A stretch of 64,000 bases of DNA from Paucibacter sp. KBW04 (GTDB lineage: Bacteria; Pseudomonadota; Gammaproteobacteria; Burkholderiales; Burkholderiaceae_C), in assembly GCF_003852425.1 (NCBI RefSeq), contig NZ_QAJN01000012.1, positions 120,009 to 184,008 on the forward strand. Direction: 5' to 3'. Made by a program: the position numbers and the translations under genes. Under the pieces are notes generated by a model. The model had not been told where the DNA came from. It worked only from the letters and a program-made list of their open reading frames with translations, and did not search any database. Positions 42,806 to 52,234 of the stretch are shown here, one piece after another; within the stretch, counting starts at the first letter, position 1; every line of letters begins with the position of its first letter.

Positions 42806-44827
42806 TCAAGCCATGCCCTGGTGCCGCAGCAAGGCGTCAATCTGCGGCTCGCGGCCGCGGAAGGCCTTGAAGCTTTCCATCGCGTCGCGGGAGCCGCCTA
42901 CCTCCAGAATGTTCTGCAGGTAGCGGGCGCCGGTGGCGGCGTTGAATACGCCTTCCACTTCGAAGGCGCTCCAGGCATCGGCGCTCAGCAGCTCGGCCCA
43001 TTTATAGCTGTAGTAGCCGGCCGAGTAGCCGCCCGCGAAGATGTGGGAGAAGCTGTGCTGGGTGCGGTTAAAGGCCGGCGTGCGTATCACCGAGACCTCT
43101 TGGCGCACCTCGTCCAGCAGGGCTTGCAAGGTTTCTTCAGAGCCCGGCTCGGCATGCAAGCGCATATCGAACAGGGCGAACTCGATCTGGCGCAGGGTTT
43201 GCAGGCCGCTCTGGAAGTTCTTGGCCGCCGTCATCTTGTCGAACAGCTCGCGCGGCAGGGTGGCGCCGCTGTCCACGTGGTGGGTGAGCTGCTGCACAAC
43301 TTCCCATTCCCAGCAGAAGTTCTCCATGAACTGACTGGGCAGTTCAACGGCATCCCACTCCACGCCCGAGATGCCGGACACACCCAGCTCATTCACCTGG
43401 GTCAGCAGATGATGCAGGCCATGACCAAACTCGTGGAAGAGGGTGGTGACATCGTCGTGGCTCAGCAGCGCTGGCTTGTCTCCCTGGGGAGAGGAGAAAT
43501 TGCAGACCAGCTGGGCCACCGGCGTTTGCTGTGTGCCCTCGGGGCGGGCCCAGCGGCTGCGCACCTCGTCCATCCAGGCGCCGGGGCGCTTGCCGGGGCG
43601 GGCGTAGAGGTCCAGATAGAACTGGCCGACCAGCTCGCCCTTGCGGTCCAAACGGTAAAACTTGACGGACTCGTGCCAGACTTCGGCGGCTTGTTCCACG
43701 ATCTTGACGTTGAACAGGCGCTCGATGATGTCGAACAGGCCTTGCAGCACGCGCGGCAGGGTGAAGTACTGGCGCACCTCCTGGTCGCTGAAGGCGTAGC
43801 GGGCTTCCTTGAGTTTTTCGGAGGCAAAAGCGTTGTCCCAGACCTGCAAGTTGGCCAGGCCCAAGTCCTTGGCGGCAAAGGCCTTGAGCTCGGCCAGATC
43901 CTGCTCGGCAAAGGGCTTGGCGCGCTGCGCCAGATCACGCAAGAACTCCAGCACCTGGGCCGGCGAGGAGGCCATCTTGGGTGCCAAGGAGGCCTCGGCG
44001 TAGTTTTTGAAGCCCAGCAAGGCGGCCTCTTCCTGGCGCAGCTGCATCAGCTCTTGGATGATGGCCGTGTTGTCCCACTCGGGCTTCTCGCCCAGCTCGC
44101 TGGCGCGGGTGACGTAGGCGGTGTAGAGGCGCTCACGCAGAGCACGGTTCTCGCCGTACTGCATCACCGGCAGATAGCAGGGGAAATGCAGCGTGAGCTT
44201 GTAGCCGTCCTTGCCTTCGGCTTCGGCGGCCGCACGGGCGGCCGCTTGGGCGTCGGCCGGCACGCCTTGCAACTCCTCTTGCGTGGCGTAGTAGGCATAG
44301 CCGTCGGTCGCGTCCAGCACATGCTCGGAGAACTTCTGCGCCAGCTCGGCGCTGCGCTCCTGAATGGCCGCAAAGCGTTGCTTGGCCTCGCCTTGTAGCT
44401 CGGCACCGGAGAGCACAAAGTCGCGCAGCCAGAGCTTGAGTGCTTGCTTGCGCGCCGCATTCAGCCCCGCTGCCGCCGGGCTTTGGGCGATGGCCTTGTA
44501 CTTGGCGTACAGGGCTTCGTCCGAGCCTTGGCGGGTGAAGAACTCGGTGACGGCGGGCAGACTGGCGTTGTAGGCCTCGCGCAGTTCGGGCGTGTTGGCC
44601 ACGGCGTTGAGATGACCCACTGCCCCCCAGGCGGCACCGAGCCGCTCCGTGGCTACGCCCAAGGTGGCGGAAAGCGCGTCGTAGTCGGCCGGGGTTTGCG
44701 CCGAGGTGGCCAGAGCCAAGGCCGCGTCGGCATCGGCCAGCAATTGCGCGATGGCGGGCTGGATGTGCTCGGGTCGAATGCTCGCAAAAGCGGGCAGGGC
44801 GGCGGTACTCAGCAATGGGTTGCTCAT
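42806..44827 (-). CDS. prlC: Oligopeptidase A, M3 family
   Basis: A 673-residue zinc metallopeptidase of the M3 family. The active site is LFHEFGHGLHHLLTQ with the third ligand Glu in the following VEWDAVELPSQFMENFCWE. It begins NPLLSTAALPAFASIRPEHIQPA, as in OpdA. It degrades short peptides and cleaved signal peptides in the cytoplasm. Separated from folD by 53 bases on the same strand. Confidence 0.95.
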   Translation of the reverse strand: MSNPLLSTAALPAFASIRPEHIQPAIAQLLADADAALALATSAQTPADYDALSATLGVATERLGAAWGAVGHLNAVANTPELREAYNASLPAVTEFFTRQGSDEALYAKYKAIAQSPAAAGLNAARKQALKLWLRDFVLSGAELQGEAKQRFAAIQERSAELAQKFSEHVLDATDGYAYYATQEELQGVPADAQAAARAAAEAEGKDGYKLTLHFPCYLPVMQYGENRALRERLYTAYVTRASELGEKPEWDNTAIIQELMQLRQEEAALLGFKNYAEASLAPKMASSPAQVLEFLRDLAQRAKPFAEQDLAELKAFAAKDLGLANLQVWDNAFASEKLKEARYAFSDQEVRQYFTLPRVLQGLFDIIERLFNVKIVEQAAEVWHESVKFYRLDRKGELVGQFYLDLYARPGKRPGAWMDEVRSRWARPEGTQQTPVAQLVCNFSSPQGDKPALLSHDDVTTLFHEFGHGLHHLLTQVNELGVSGISGVEWDAVELPSQFMENFCWEWEVVQQLTHHVDSGATLPRELFDKMTAAKNFQSGLQTLRQIEFALFDMRLHAEPGSEETLQALLDEVRQEVSVIRTPAFNRTQHSFSHIFAGGYSAGYYSYKWAELLSADAWSAFEVEGVFNAATGARYLQNILEVGGSRDAMESFKAFRGREPQIDALLRHQGMA

Positions 44828-44880
44828 CGAAGCTCTCGAAAAATCTGTCGGTTTCTAGGGGACCTAGGCCCAGTCTAGCC

Positions 44881-45744
44881 TCAGCTCGCCGAAGCTGCAG
44901 CGCGCTCCGCCGATTCCATGGTGTTGACCAGGAGCATGGTGATGGTCATGGGGCCCACGCCGCCTGGCACGGGGGTGATCCAGCCGGCCACTTCCTTGAC
45001 ACCGGCGTAGTCCACATCGCCGCAGAGCTTGCCTTCATCGTTGCGGTTCATGCCCACATCGATGACCACGGCGCCGGGTTTGACCATATCGGCGGTCAGC
45101 ACATCGCGCTTGCCCACGGCGGCCACGATCACATCGGCCTGAAGCGTGTGATGGGCCAGGTCCGCCGTGCCGCTGTGGCAAACGGTCACGGTGGCATTGG
45201 CCTGCAAGAGCATCATGGCCATGGGCTTGCCGACGATATTGCTGCGGCCAATCACCACGGCATGCTTGCCGCGCAGGTCCTTCATGCCGATGGACTCCAG
45301 CATCTTCATGCAGCCATAGGGGGTGCAGGCCTTGAAGCCGGTTTCGCCGACCATCAGCGCGCCGGCGCTCTCAATCGCGAAGCCGTCAACGTCCTTGGCC
45401 GGAGAGATGGCTTCGATGACCTTGTGGTCGTCGATATGCTTGGGCAGGGGCAGTTGGACCAGGATGCCGTGGATGCTGGGGTCATTGTTCAGCGCTTCGA
45501 CGCGTGCCAGCAGCTCGGCTTCGGTCATCGTGGCCTCGTACTTTTCCAGCACCGAGTGCAGGCCGGCGTCGGCGCAAGCCTTGACCTTGTTGCGCACATA
45601 AACCTGGGAGGCGGGGTTATCGCCCACCAGCACCACGGCCAAGCCGGGCTTGAGGCCCTTGGCCGTCAAGGCCGCAGCGCGCTGCGCCACTTCGGCGCGG
45701 ATTTGTGTTGAGAGGGCATTGCCGTCGATGATTTGTGCGCTCAT
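44881..45744 (-). CDS. folD: Bifunctional methylenetetrahydrofolate dehydrogenase/cyclohydrolase
   Basis: A 287-residue FolD, normal length. [22 protein letters not shown] holds the catalytic region (Lys in the YVxxK motif), [42 protein letters not shown] (NADP site) and the C-terminal [19 protein letters not shown] are all present. Converts 5,10-methylene-THF to 10-formyl-THF. Head of the minus-strand group toward prlC. Confidence 0.96.
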   Translation of the reverse strand: MSAQIIDGNALSTQIRAEVAQRAAALTAKGLKPGLAVVLVGDNPASQVYVRNKVKACADAGLHSVLEKYEATMTEAELLARVEALNNDPSIHGILVQLPLPKHIDDHKVIEAISPAKDVDGFAIESAGALMVGETGFKACTPYGCMKMLESIGMKDLRGKHAVVIGRSNIVGKPMAMMLLQANATVTVCHSGTADLAHHTLQADVIVAAVGKRDVLTADMVKPGAVVIDVGMNRNDEGKLCGDVDYAGVKEVAGWITPVPGGVGPMTITMLLVNTMESAERAAASAS

Positions 45745-45800
45745 GGCTGTGGACTCCGTTGCTGCTGGGCGAGAGGTGTTTTCAGAACTAAAAAATGCAA

Positions 45801-45826
45801 AAGGCCGCTGATCTCGCAGCGGCCTT
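45801..45826 (-). terminator. Terminator behind the FixJ-like regulator
   Basis: AAGGCCGCT and AGCGGCCTT form a 9-bp stem around GATCTCGC. On the minus strand the stem leads into TT then GCATTTTTTAG. It separates the regulator gene from folD. Confidence 0.8.
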
Positions 45827-45843
45827 GTGGTGGGTCAGTGGGA

Positions 45844-46467
45844 TCAGACCTTGGCTTGGGCGCCCAGGGCGATCTTGAGCAGGTCGGCCACGGTGTTGGC
45901 GTTCAGTTTTTCCATGATGTTGGCGCGGTGCGCCTCCACCGTCTTGATGCTGATGCCCAAATCGTCGGCGATCTGCTTGTTCAGGCGGCCGGCGACGATG
46001 CGCTCCAGCACCTGGGCTTCACGGGTGGTCAGGCGTGACAGCAGGGCGTCGCGGCTGGCGGCTTCCTGGTGGCTGGAGAAGGCCTCGCGGGCTTGGTCCA
46101 GCATGCGCTCGACCAGGGCGACCAGAGCGTCTTCCTTGAAAGGCTTTTCGATGAAGTCGGTGGCGCCCTTCTTCATGGTCTGCACCGCCATGGGCACGTC
46201 GCCGTGGCCGGTGATGAAGACGACGGGCAAGGGGCTCTTGCGTTCCAGCAAGCGGTCTTGCAGTTCCAGGCCGCTCATGCCTTCCATGCGGATGTCGGCA
46301 ATCAGGCAAGCCACTTCGCGGGGATCGTAGCGGCTCAGAAAGGATTCGGCGGAGTCAAAGCACTTGACCCGATAGTCCTTGCCCTCCAGCAACCATTGCA
46401 GTGAATCTCGTACAGCCTCGTCGTCATCGACAACGTAGACATTACCCTTCTTCGGAATCAGACTCAT
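45844..46467 (-). CDS. FixJ/NarL-like response regulator
   Basis: A 207-residue regulator. The receiver has VYVVDDDEAVRDSLQWLL, phosphoacceptor Asp in ACLIADIRMEGMSGLEL, GHGDVPMAVQTMKKGATDF and EKPF; the C-terminus is a LuxR-type helix-turn-helix (LTTREAQVLERIVAGRLNKQIADDLGISIKTVEAHRANIM). FixJ/TtrR/DctR-like. Its start overlaps the kinase stop (ATGA), so they form a pair. The neighbouring aceE promoter may be a target, an inference from position only. Confidence 0.93.
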   Translation of the reverse strand: MSLIPKKGNVYVVDDDEAVRDSLQWLLEGKDYRVKCFDSAESFLSRYDPREVACLIADIRMEGMSGLELQDRLLERKSPLPVVFITGHGDVPMAVQTMKKGATDFIEKPFKEDALVALVERMLDQAREAFSSHQEAASRDALLSRLTTREAQVLERIVAGRLNKQIADDLGISIKTVEAHRANIMEKLNANTVADLLKIALGAQAKV

Positions 46468-49070
46468 GGTGTCATCATTTGGTTTGTAGCGGATCCAGAG
46501 GATCCATTTGCCCCGTTACTCCCATTGCTGGCAGCGGCAGCGGGGCTGCTGCTGAGCTCGGGACGAGAAGAGATATCTACCGGGATGCTGAAGGCAAACC
46601 TGCAGCCAACAACTAAGTCACCATTGTATAAGTTCTCGGCCCTGATTCGCCCTTGGTGAGACTCCACGATAGACCGGCATAACCCTAGTCCTATGCCCAT
46701 GCCGTCGGACTTGGTCGAGAAGAAGGCCTCATACATGCGGGAGATCACCTCCTCGGGCATGCCGGGGCCCATATCCGTAACGCTGAAATCGATGTGACCC
46801 CCGAGTTCGGGGGTGTGTTTTGGCACCACACGCAATTCGATATGGCGGCGTGAGGCGGGCAGGCCGGCGTTGTCAATCGCTTCGGCCGCGTTCTTCAGCA
46901 GATTCATCAAGACCTGCTCGATCAGGATGGGGTCCACCAGCAGCTGCGGCAGGCGTTGGGCCACGTAAGTGTGGATGGCCACATTGCGGCGGCGCAGCTC
47001 GATGCCGGCCAACTCGACCGCGTCCTCGACGATGTCGTAGGCATTGGCGGCCTCGCGCTTGGGCTCGCTGCGCTTCACGAAGTTGCGGATGCGGTGAATG
47101 ATCTGGCCGGCACGCTGGGCCTGTTTGGCGGTCTTCTCCAGCGCGGCCAGCAGATCGTCTTTCTGGATGGCGTCGTTACGCACACGCGAGACCATGCCAT
47201 TGCAGTAATTGGTAATGGCGGTGAGCGGCTGGTTCAGCTCATGAGCGACCGAGGAGGCCATCTCGCCCATGGTCATCAAGCGGCTGGTCATCTGCGCTTT
47301 TTCGGCCTGCAGGGCGGCTTGCGCCTCGGCCTTGCGGCGGGTGGTGATGTCGGTGGCGATCAGCATCTGGGCCAGACGGCCGTCGGTCCACTGCAGATAG
47401 CGGGAACGTACGTCGAACCACATCTCCAGTGATTCGACATACACCTCGCGCGGGTCGGAGCCGGTTTCGGTCAGGTGCTGGGCGGGCAGGCCGGAGTAGT
47501 CATCCACCTCTTCGTCCACATCGGCCCCACTGCTGCGGCCCAACTGGCTGCCCGAGAGCTGGGCATGGCCGGCCGGGTCGGCACCGAACCAGAGCCGGTA
47601 GCTGCGGTTGGCAAACAGCAGCTCGCCTTGTTGAACCGAGAGCACCGACACGGCGGCGTCCAAGCCTTCGAGCACGGTGGTGAAGCGCTCGTGCGAGGCC
47701 GAGAGCTGGTCGCGCACCCGCTTGGCCTCGGTGATATTGGTCATCGAGGTCATCCAGCCGCTCTGCTTGCCCTTGGCGTCCACCAGGGGCGAGAGATAGA
47801 TGCGGCCGTCGAAGATGGTGCCGTCCTTGCGCATGATCTTGACCTCGGCCCCGCCGGCCGGGCTGCGGCCGTTGATCTCCTGCTGCAGCAGGCGGCCGTT
47901 CTCCTCGAAACGATCCGGCGGCCAGAAGGGGAAGGGCGGCTTGCGGCCGATCAGCTCGGCCTCGGAAAAGCCCGTCATCGCGCAAAACGCCGGGTTGACG
48001 TAGGAGATGCGCGAGTCCATGTCCATGGCCCGCATGCCGGTGAGCATGGAGTTCTCCATGGCGCGGCGGAAGTTCATCTCCGAGCTGAGCGCGTTCTGGA
48101 TCTGCAAGCGCCGCCGCATATGGCGCCAGGTGCCCAGCAGCATCCAGACGGTCAGGGTAGACAGAGCCACCACCATCCAGAACAAGGTGTTGCTGATCAG
48201 GCCGAAGGAGGAGCGATAGCCCTCGCCGCGCAGCACCAGACCGTTCAGCGCGGGCGCCAGCGGCACCTCGTGGACGATGGAGGCCGGTTTGTTGGGGCGG
48301 CCTGGCATGGGTGTGACGGTGCTGGAGACGATTTGCTCGTTGGAATCCAGAATGGCCACCACATGGCGCGAGGCCACTTCGGTGGGCACGTAGTAGCGCA
48401 GCAAGGCCTCGACCGAATACTCGGCGATCAGCACGCCGGAGAAGCCGGTGCGATCGATCAGTGGCACCTGGATTTGGAACACGGTCAGGCCGTTGGCGTC
48501 GCTGAAGGGCGGTGAATACACCGGCGTGCGTCGCTCCCGCGCGGCCTCGAAGGCCAGGGTTGGCGGGTTGGACTGGTTGGCCATGGGCATGGACGGATCG
48601 TTGCCGTCCGGCACCATCAGGCCGTCGGCCTGGAAACCGGCGGCGCTGACACTGGCGCGGCGCTCGCGTCGGCTGGACAGCCAGGTCACATGGGTGATCT
48701 CGGGTCGCTCGCGGGCGAAGGTGGCGGCCTGGGCGCTGAAGTCGTGGGCGTCGGTGGCGCGGGTGACGATCTCGCGGGCGATGCGCACCAGCTGTTCCTG
48801 GTTTTCGATCAGGCGCAGGCGAATCTGCTGTTGCGCGATTTCGGTGTCCCTCTTTACCGCTTCAGTCTCGCGCTCGATTTCCTCATTTCGCAGGTACCAG
48901 AAGGCCAGGATGATGGCCATCAAGAACAGCAGCACCGAGATCAAGGGGCCCAGGGTGGCGAAACGGTCTTGCCTGGACGGGCTCTGGCGTCGCCACCAAC
49001 TCAAGGCCTTTTGTTGCATGGGACGCAGCAGAGGCCCGGTGGAGTTTTTGAGATTGAAGAAAGAGGGCAT
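46464..49070 (-). CDS. PAS-domain sensor histidine kinase (FixL/DctS-like)
   Basis: An 868-residue kinase. The ATG at 49070 starts MPSFFNLKNSTGPLL; a longer frame upstream reads R-rich and is doubtful. Helix 1 (about 44-64) and helix 2 (about 290-310) flank a large periplasmic sensor; then PAS (RAMENSMLTGMRAMDMDSRISYVNPAF), a second PAS, and the H-box SSVAHELNQPLTAITNYCNG, N-box MNLLKNAAEAIDNA and G-box GIGLGLCRSIVESH. It ends in a low-complexity tail of S, N, G and A. C4-dicarboxylate or redox sensing is possible by analogy. Confidence 0.92.
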   Translation of the reverse strand: MPSFFNLKNSTGPLLRPMQQKALSWWRRQSPSRQDRFATLGPLISVLLFLMAIILAFWYLRNEEIERETEAVKRDTEIAQQQIRLRLIENQEQLVRIAREIVTRATDAHDFSAQAATFARERPEITHVTWLSSRRERRASVSAAGFQADGLMVPDGNDPSMPMANQSNPPTLAFEAARERRTPVYSPPFSDANGLTVFQIQVPLIDRTGFSGVLIAEYSVEALLRYYVPTEVASRHVVAILDSNEQIVSSTVTPMPGRPNKPASIVHEVPLAPALNGLVLRGEGYRSSFGLISNTLFWMVVALSTLTVWMLLGTWRHMRRRLQIQNALSSEMNFRRAMENSMLTGMRAMDMDSRISYVNPAFCAMTGFSEAELIGRKPPFPFWPPDRFEENGRLLQQEINGRSPAGGAEVKIMRKDGTIFDGRIYLSPLVDAKGKQSGWMTSMTNITEAKRVRDQLSASHERFTTVLEGLDAAVSVLSVQQGELLFANRSYRLWFGADPAGHAQLSGSQLGRSSGADVDEEVDDYSGLPAQHLTETGSDPREVYVESLEMWFDVRSRYLQWTDGRLAQMLIATDITTRRKAEAQAALQAEKAQMTSRLMTMGEMASSVAHELNQPLTAITNYCNGMVSRVRNDAIQKDDLLAALEKTAKQAQRAGQIIHRIRNFVKRSEPKREAANAYDIVEDAVELAGIELRRRNVAIHTYVAQRLPQLLVDPILIEQVLMNLLKNAAEAIDNAGLPASRRHIELRVVPKHTPELGGHIDFSVTDMGPGMPEEVISRMYEAFFSTKSDGMGIGLGLCRSIVESHQGRIRAENLYNGDLVVGCRFAFSIPVDISSRPELSSSPAAAASNGSNGANGSSGSATNQMMTP

Positions 49071-49157
49071 GGGCGGATTATCCGGTCGACGCCGGCTCTG
49101 TTGGCGCAAATGGCGGGGCTTGCTGCGCGTGCGTTTGACGGAAGGCAATGTCGGGAT

Positions 49158-49200
49158 TTACGTACGTAATTTCGCATAATGAAATCGTCTCGCACGATTT
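49158..49200. promoter_or_regulatory. Palindrome cluster in the kinase-aceE intergenic region
   Basis: The 352-base gap between the divergent kinase and aceE genes holds a perfect palindrome TTACGTACGTAA (49158-49169), then TTTCGCATAATGAAA (TTTC/GAAA ends, 49171-49185) and AAATCGT-CTCGC-ACGATTT (49182-49200, 7-bp arms). Such clustering fits operators for a regulator of pyruvate dehydrogenase or of the kinase. The binding protein is not known. The rest of the gap shows nothing distinct except the aceE start signal (TTGGAGACATCC before the ATG). Confidence 0.5.
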
Positions 49201-49422
49201 GAGAGTGCGGCAAACTTGTGAGACACTGCGCGCAAACGCGAGGAGGGGCCGCGCCCGGGTGATGGGTGCGCGGGGCTTCCGATAGACGTTTTTCTGGCGC
49301 CGGCCGCGAGGCAAAAAAGTCGTGGTCGGCAGATTCAAAGAGGTGTGTGGGGACTGCTTTTTGCGCATTTGCGTGTGCGCGCAGCCCGCCCACCCAGGCC
49401 ATATATTTGTTTGGAGACATCC

Positions 49423-52140
49423 ATGTCCGCGCAGCCCCAGTCCTTCCTAGGCGCAGCCGCCAATGACACCGACGCTACTGAAACCAAGGAATGGTTGGAC
49501 GCTTTGTCCGCCGTCATTGGTGAAGAAGGTAGTGAGCGTGCGCATTTCCTGCTCGAATCCCTGATCGACCATGCCCGGCAAGCCGGCATCGATGTGCCTT
49601 TCTCGGCCAACACCGCCTACGTCAACACCATTCCTGCCAATCAGGAAGTGCGTTGCCCCGGCAATATCGAAATCGAAAAGCGCCTGCGCGCATACATGCG
49701 CTGGAACGCCATGGCCATGGTGGTGCGGGCCAATCGCCTGAACCCGGCCGACGGCGGCGACCTGGGCGGCCATATCGGATCCTTCGCCTCGCTTGCCTCC
49801 ATGCTGGGCGCCGGTTTCAATCACTTCTGGCACGCCGAGAGTGAAAACCACGGCGGCGATCTGCTCTATATCCAAGGCCATAGCGCGCCCGGCATCTATG
49901 CCCGCGCCTTCCTGGAGGGCCGCCTGACCGAAGCGCAGCTGGACAACTTCCGCCAGGAAGTAGACGGCCAGGGCCTGTCCAGCTACCCGCATCCCAAGCT
50001 GATGCCCGAGTTCTGGCAGTTCCCCACCGTCTCCATGGGTCTGGGCCCCTTGATGGCCATCTACCAGGCTCGCTTCCTGAAGTATCTGCATGCCCGCGGC
50101 ATTGCCGACACGGCCAACCGCAAGGTCTGGGCCTTTATGGGCGACGGCGAGATGGACGAGCCGGAATCGCTGGGTGCCATCGGCTTGGCCGCACGCGAAG
50201 GCCTGGACAATCTGGTCTTCGTCATCAACTGCAATCTGCAGCGCCTGGACGGCCCGGTGCGCGGCAACGGCAAGATCATCCAGGAGCTGGAAGGCGAGTT
50301 CCGTGGCAGCGGCTGGAACGTCATCAAGCTGATCTGGGGCAAGGGCTGGGACGAGCTGCTGGCGCGCGACAAGAGCGGCAAGTTGAAGCAGCTGATGATG
50401 GAAACCGTCGACGGTGACTATCAAGCCATGAAGGCCAATGACGGCGCTTTTGTGCGCAAGAACTTCTTCGGCAAGTACCCCGAGACCGCCAAGCTGGTCG
50501 AGCATATGAGCGACGAAGAGATCTTCGATCTGCGTCGCGGCGGCCACCAGCCCGAGAAGGTCTTCGCGGCCTTCCATGCTGCGCACAACAACACCTCGGG
50601 TCAGCCGACCCTCTTGCTGGTCAAGACCGTCAAGGGCTATGGCATGGGCAAGGCCGGTGAGGGCAAGAACACCGTCCACCAGACCAAGAAGCTGACGGAC
50701 GAGGACATCAAGTACATCCGCGATCGTTTCGGCATCCCCATCCCCGACAGCGAGCTGCCCAAGCTGCCTTATTACAAGCCGGCCGATGACACGCCCGAAA
50801 TGCGCTATCTGCATGAGCGCCGCCAGGCCCTGGGCGGCTATCTGCCCAAGCGCCGCGTCAAGGCCGACGAGACCTTCACCGTGCCGCCGCTCAGCGCCTT
50901 CCAAGCCGTGCTGGACGCGACCGCCGAAGGCCGTGAAATCTCGACCACTCAAGCGTACGTGCGCTTCCTGACGCAGCTGCTGCGTGACAAGGACCTGGGC
51001 CCGCGCACCGTGCCCATCCTGGTCGACGAGGCCCGCACCTTCGGCATGGAAGGCCTGTTCCGCCAGATCGGCATTTACAACCCCAAGGGTCAGCTCTACA
51101 CGCCGGTCGACAAAGACCAGGTGATGTACTACCGCGAAGCCAAGGACGGTCAGATCCTGCAAGAGGGCATCAACGAAGCCGGCGGCATGGCCAGCTGGAT
51201 CGCGGCCGCGACTTCGTACTCGACGAACAACCGGGTGATGATCCCGTTCTACGTCTATTACTCGATGTTCGGCTTCCAGCGCATCGGTGATCTGGCCTGG
51301 GCGGCCGGCGATATGCAAGCGCGCGGCTTCTTGCTGGGTGGCACCTCGGGCCGCACCACGCTGAACGGCGAAGGCCTGCAGCACGAAGACGGCCACAGCC
51401 ACATCCTGGCCGGCACCATCCCCAACTGCGTGAGCTACGACCCGACCTTCGCGCACGAAGTGGCGGTGATCCTGCACAGCGGCCTGAAGCGCATGGTGGA
51501 GCAGCAAGAGAACATCTACTTCTACATCACCCTGCTGAACGAGAACTACCCCATGCCTGGCCTTCGTGCCGGCACGGAAGAGCAGATTCTGAAGGGCATG
51601 TATCTGCTGGATGCTGCAGCGGCTAACGCTGATGCCAATCTGAGCGTCAATCTGCTGGGCTCCGGCACCATCCTGCGCGAAAGCCAGGCCGCCAAGACCT
51701 TGCTGGAGCAAGACTGGGGCGTGGCTGCCAATGTGTGGAGCTGCCCGAGCTTTAACGAGCTGGCCCGCGACGGCCAGGACGTGGAGCGCTACAACCTGCT
51801 GCACCCTTGCGGCCAGCAGCGCGTGTCCTTCGTGGCTCAGCAGCTGAGCCAGACGACCGGCCCGGTGATCGCCTCGACCGACTATATGAAGAACTACGCG
51901 GAGCAGATTCGCGCCTACGTGCCGGCCGGCCGCACGTACAAGGTCTTGGGCACCGACGGTTTCGGCCGTTCGGACTTCCGCTCCAAGCTGCGTGAGCACT
52001 TCGAGATCAACCGTCACTACATCGTGGTGGCCGCCCTGAACACCCTGGCCGACGAGGGCAAGCTGCCTAAGGCCAAGGTGGCAGAAGCGATTGCGAAGTA
52101 CGGCATCAAAGCTGACAAGATCAACCCCCTGTACGCGTAA
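49423..52140 (+). CDS. aceE: Pyruvate dehydrogenase E1 component, homodimeric type
   Basis: A 905-residue E1 that decarboxylates pyruvate with thiamine diphosphate and acetylates the lipoyl group of E2. The ATG at 49423 follows TTGGAGACATCC. Thiamine-binding WAFMGDGEMDEPESLGAIGLAAREGLDN through NCNLQRLDGPVRGNGK, the substrate entry GGDLGGHIGSFASLASM and RDRFGIPIPD are present. Length matches proteobacterial AceE (about 890). Head of the aceE-aceF-lpdA operon. Confidence 0.97.
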   Translation: MSAQPQSFLGAAANDTDATETKEWLDALSAVIGEEGSERAHFLLESLIDHARQAGIDVPFSANTAYVNTIPANQEVRCPGNIEIEKRLRAYMRWNAMAMVVRANRLNPADGGDLGGHIGSFASLASMLGAGFNHFWHAESENHGGDLLYIQGHSAPGIYARAFLEGRLTEAQLDNFRQEVDGQGLSSYPHPKLMPEFWQFPTVSMGLGPLMAIYQARFLKYLHARGIADTANRKVWAFMGDGEMDEPESLGAIGLAAREGLDNLVFVINCNLQRLDGPVRGNGKIIQELEGEFRGSGWNVIKLIWGKGWDELLARDKSGKLKQLMMETVDGDYQAMKANDGAFVRKNFFGKYPETAKLVEHMSDEEIFDLRRGGHQPEKVFAAFHAAHNNTSGQPTLLLVKTVKGYGMGKAGEGKNTVHQTKKLTDEDIKYIRDRFGIPIPDSELPKLPYYKPADDTPEMRYLHERRQALGGYLPKRRVKADETFTVPPLSAFQAVLDATAEGREISTTQAYVRFLTQLLRDKDLGPRTVPILVDEARTFGMEGLFRQIGIYNPKGQLYTPVDKDQVMYYREAKDGQILQEGINEAGGMASWIAAATSYSTNNRVMIPFYVYYSMFGFQRIGDLAWAAGDMQARGFLLGGTSGRTTLNGEGLQHEDGHSHILAGTIPNCVSYDPTFAHEVAVILHSGLKRMVEQQENIYFYITLLNENYPMPGLRAGTEEQILKGMYLLDAAAANADANLSVNLLGSGTILRESQAAKTLLEQDWGVAANVWSCPSFNELARDGQDVERYNLLHPCGQQRVSFVAQQLSQTTGPVIASTDYMKNYAEQIRAYVPAGRTYKVLGTDGFGRSDFRSKLREHFEINRHYIVVAALNTLADEGKLPKAKVAEAIAKYGIKADKINPLYA

Positions 52141-52234
52141 GCGGACATTAGGGGTTGATCTTGGGGCGGCACTCATATCGCCTAGCGATTGGGGGTGACG
52201 AGCCCAAGTCGTGCCCCTCGCACGGAGAACAAAC

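Noticed and set aside
42821-44398. A 525-codon plus-strand frame opposite the M3 oligopeptidase
   Set aside because: The real gene on the other strand has the complete HEFGH site; the shadow has no family features.
46690-46710. GTCGGACTTGG in the PAS kinase gene, resembling the 28.3 kb element end
   Set aside because: It encodes the conserved TKSDGMG of the kinase G-box region and lacks the rest of the repeat.
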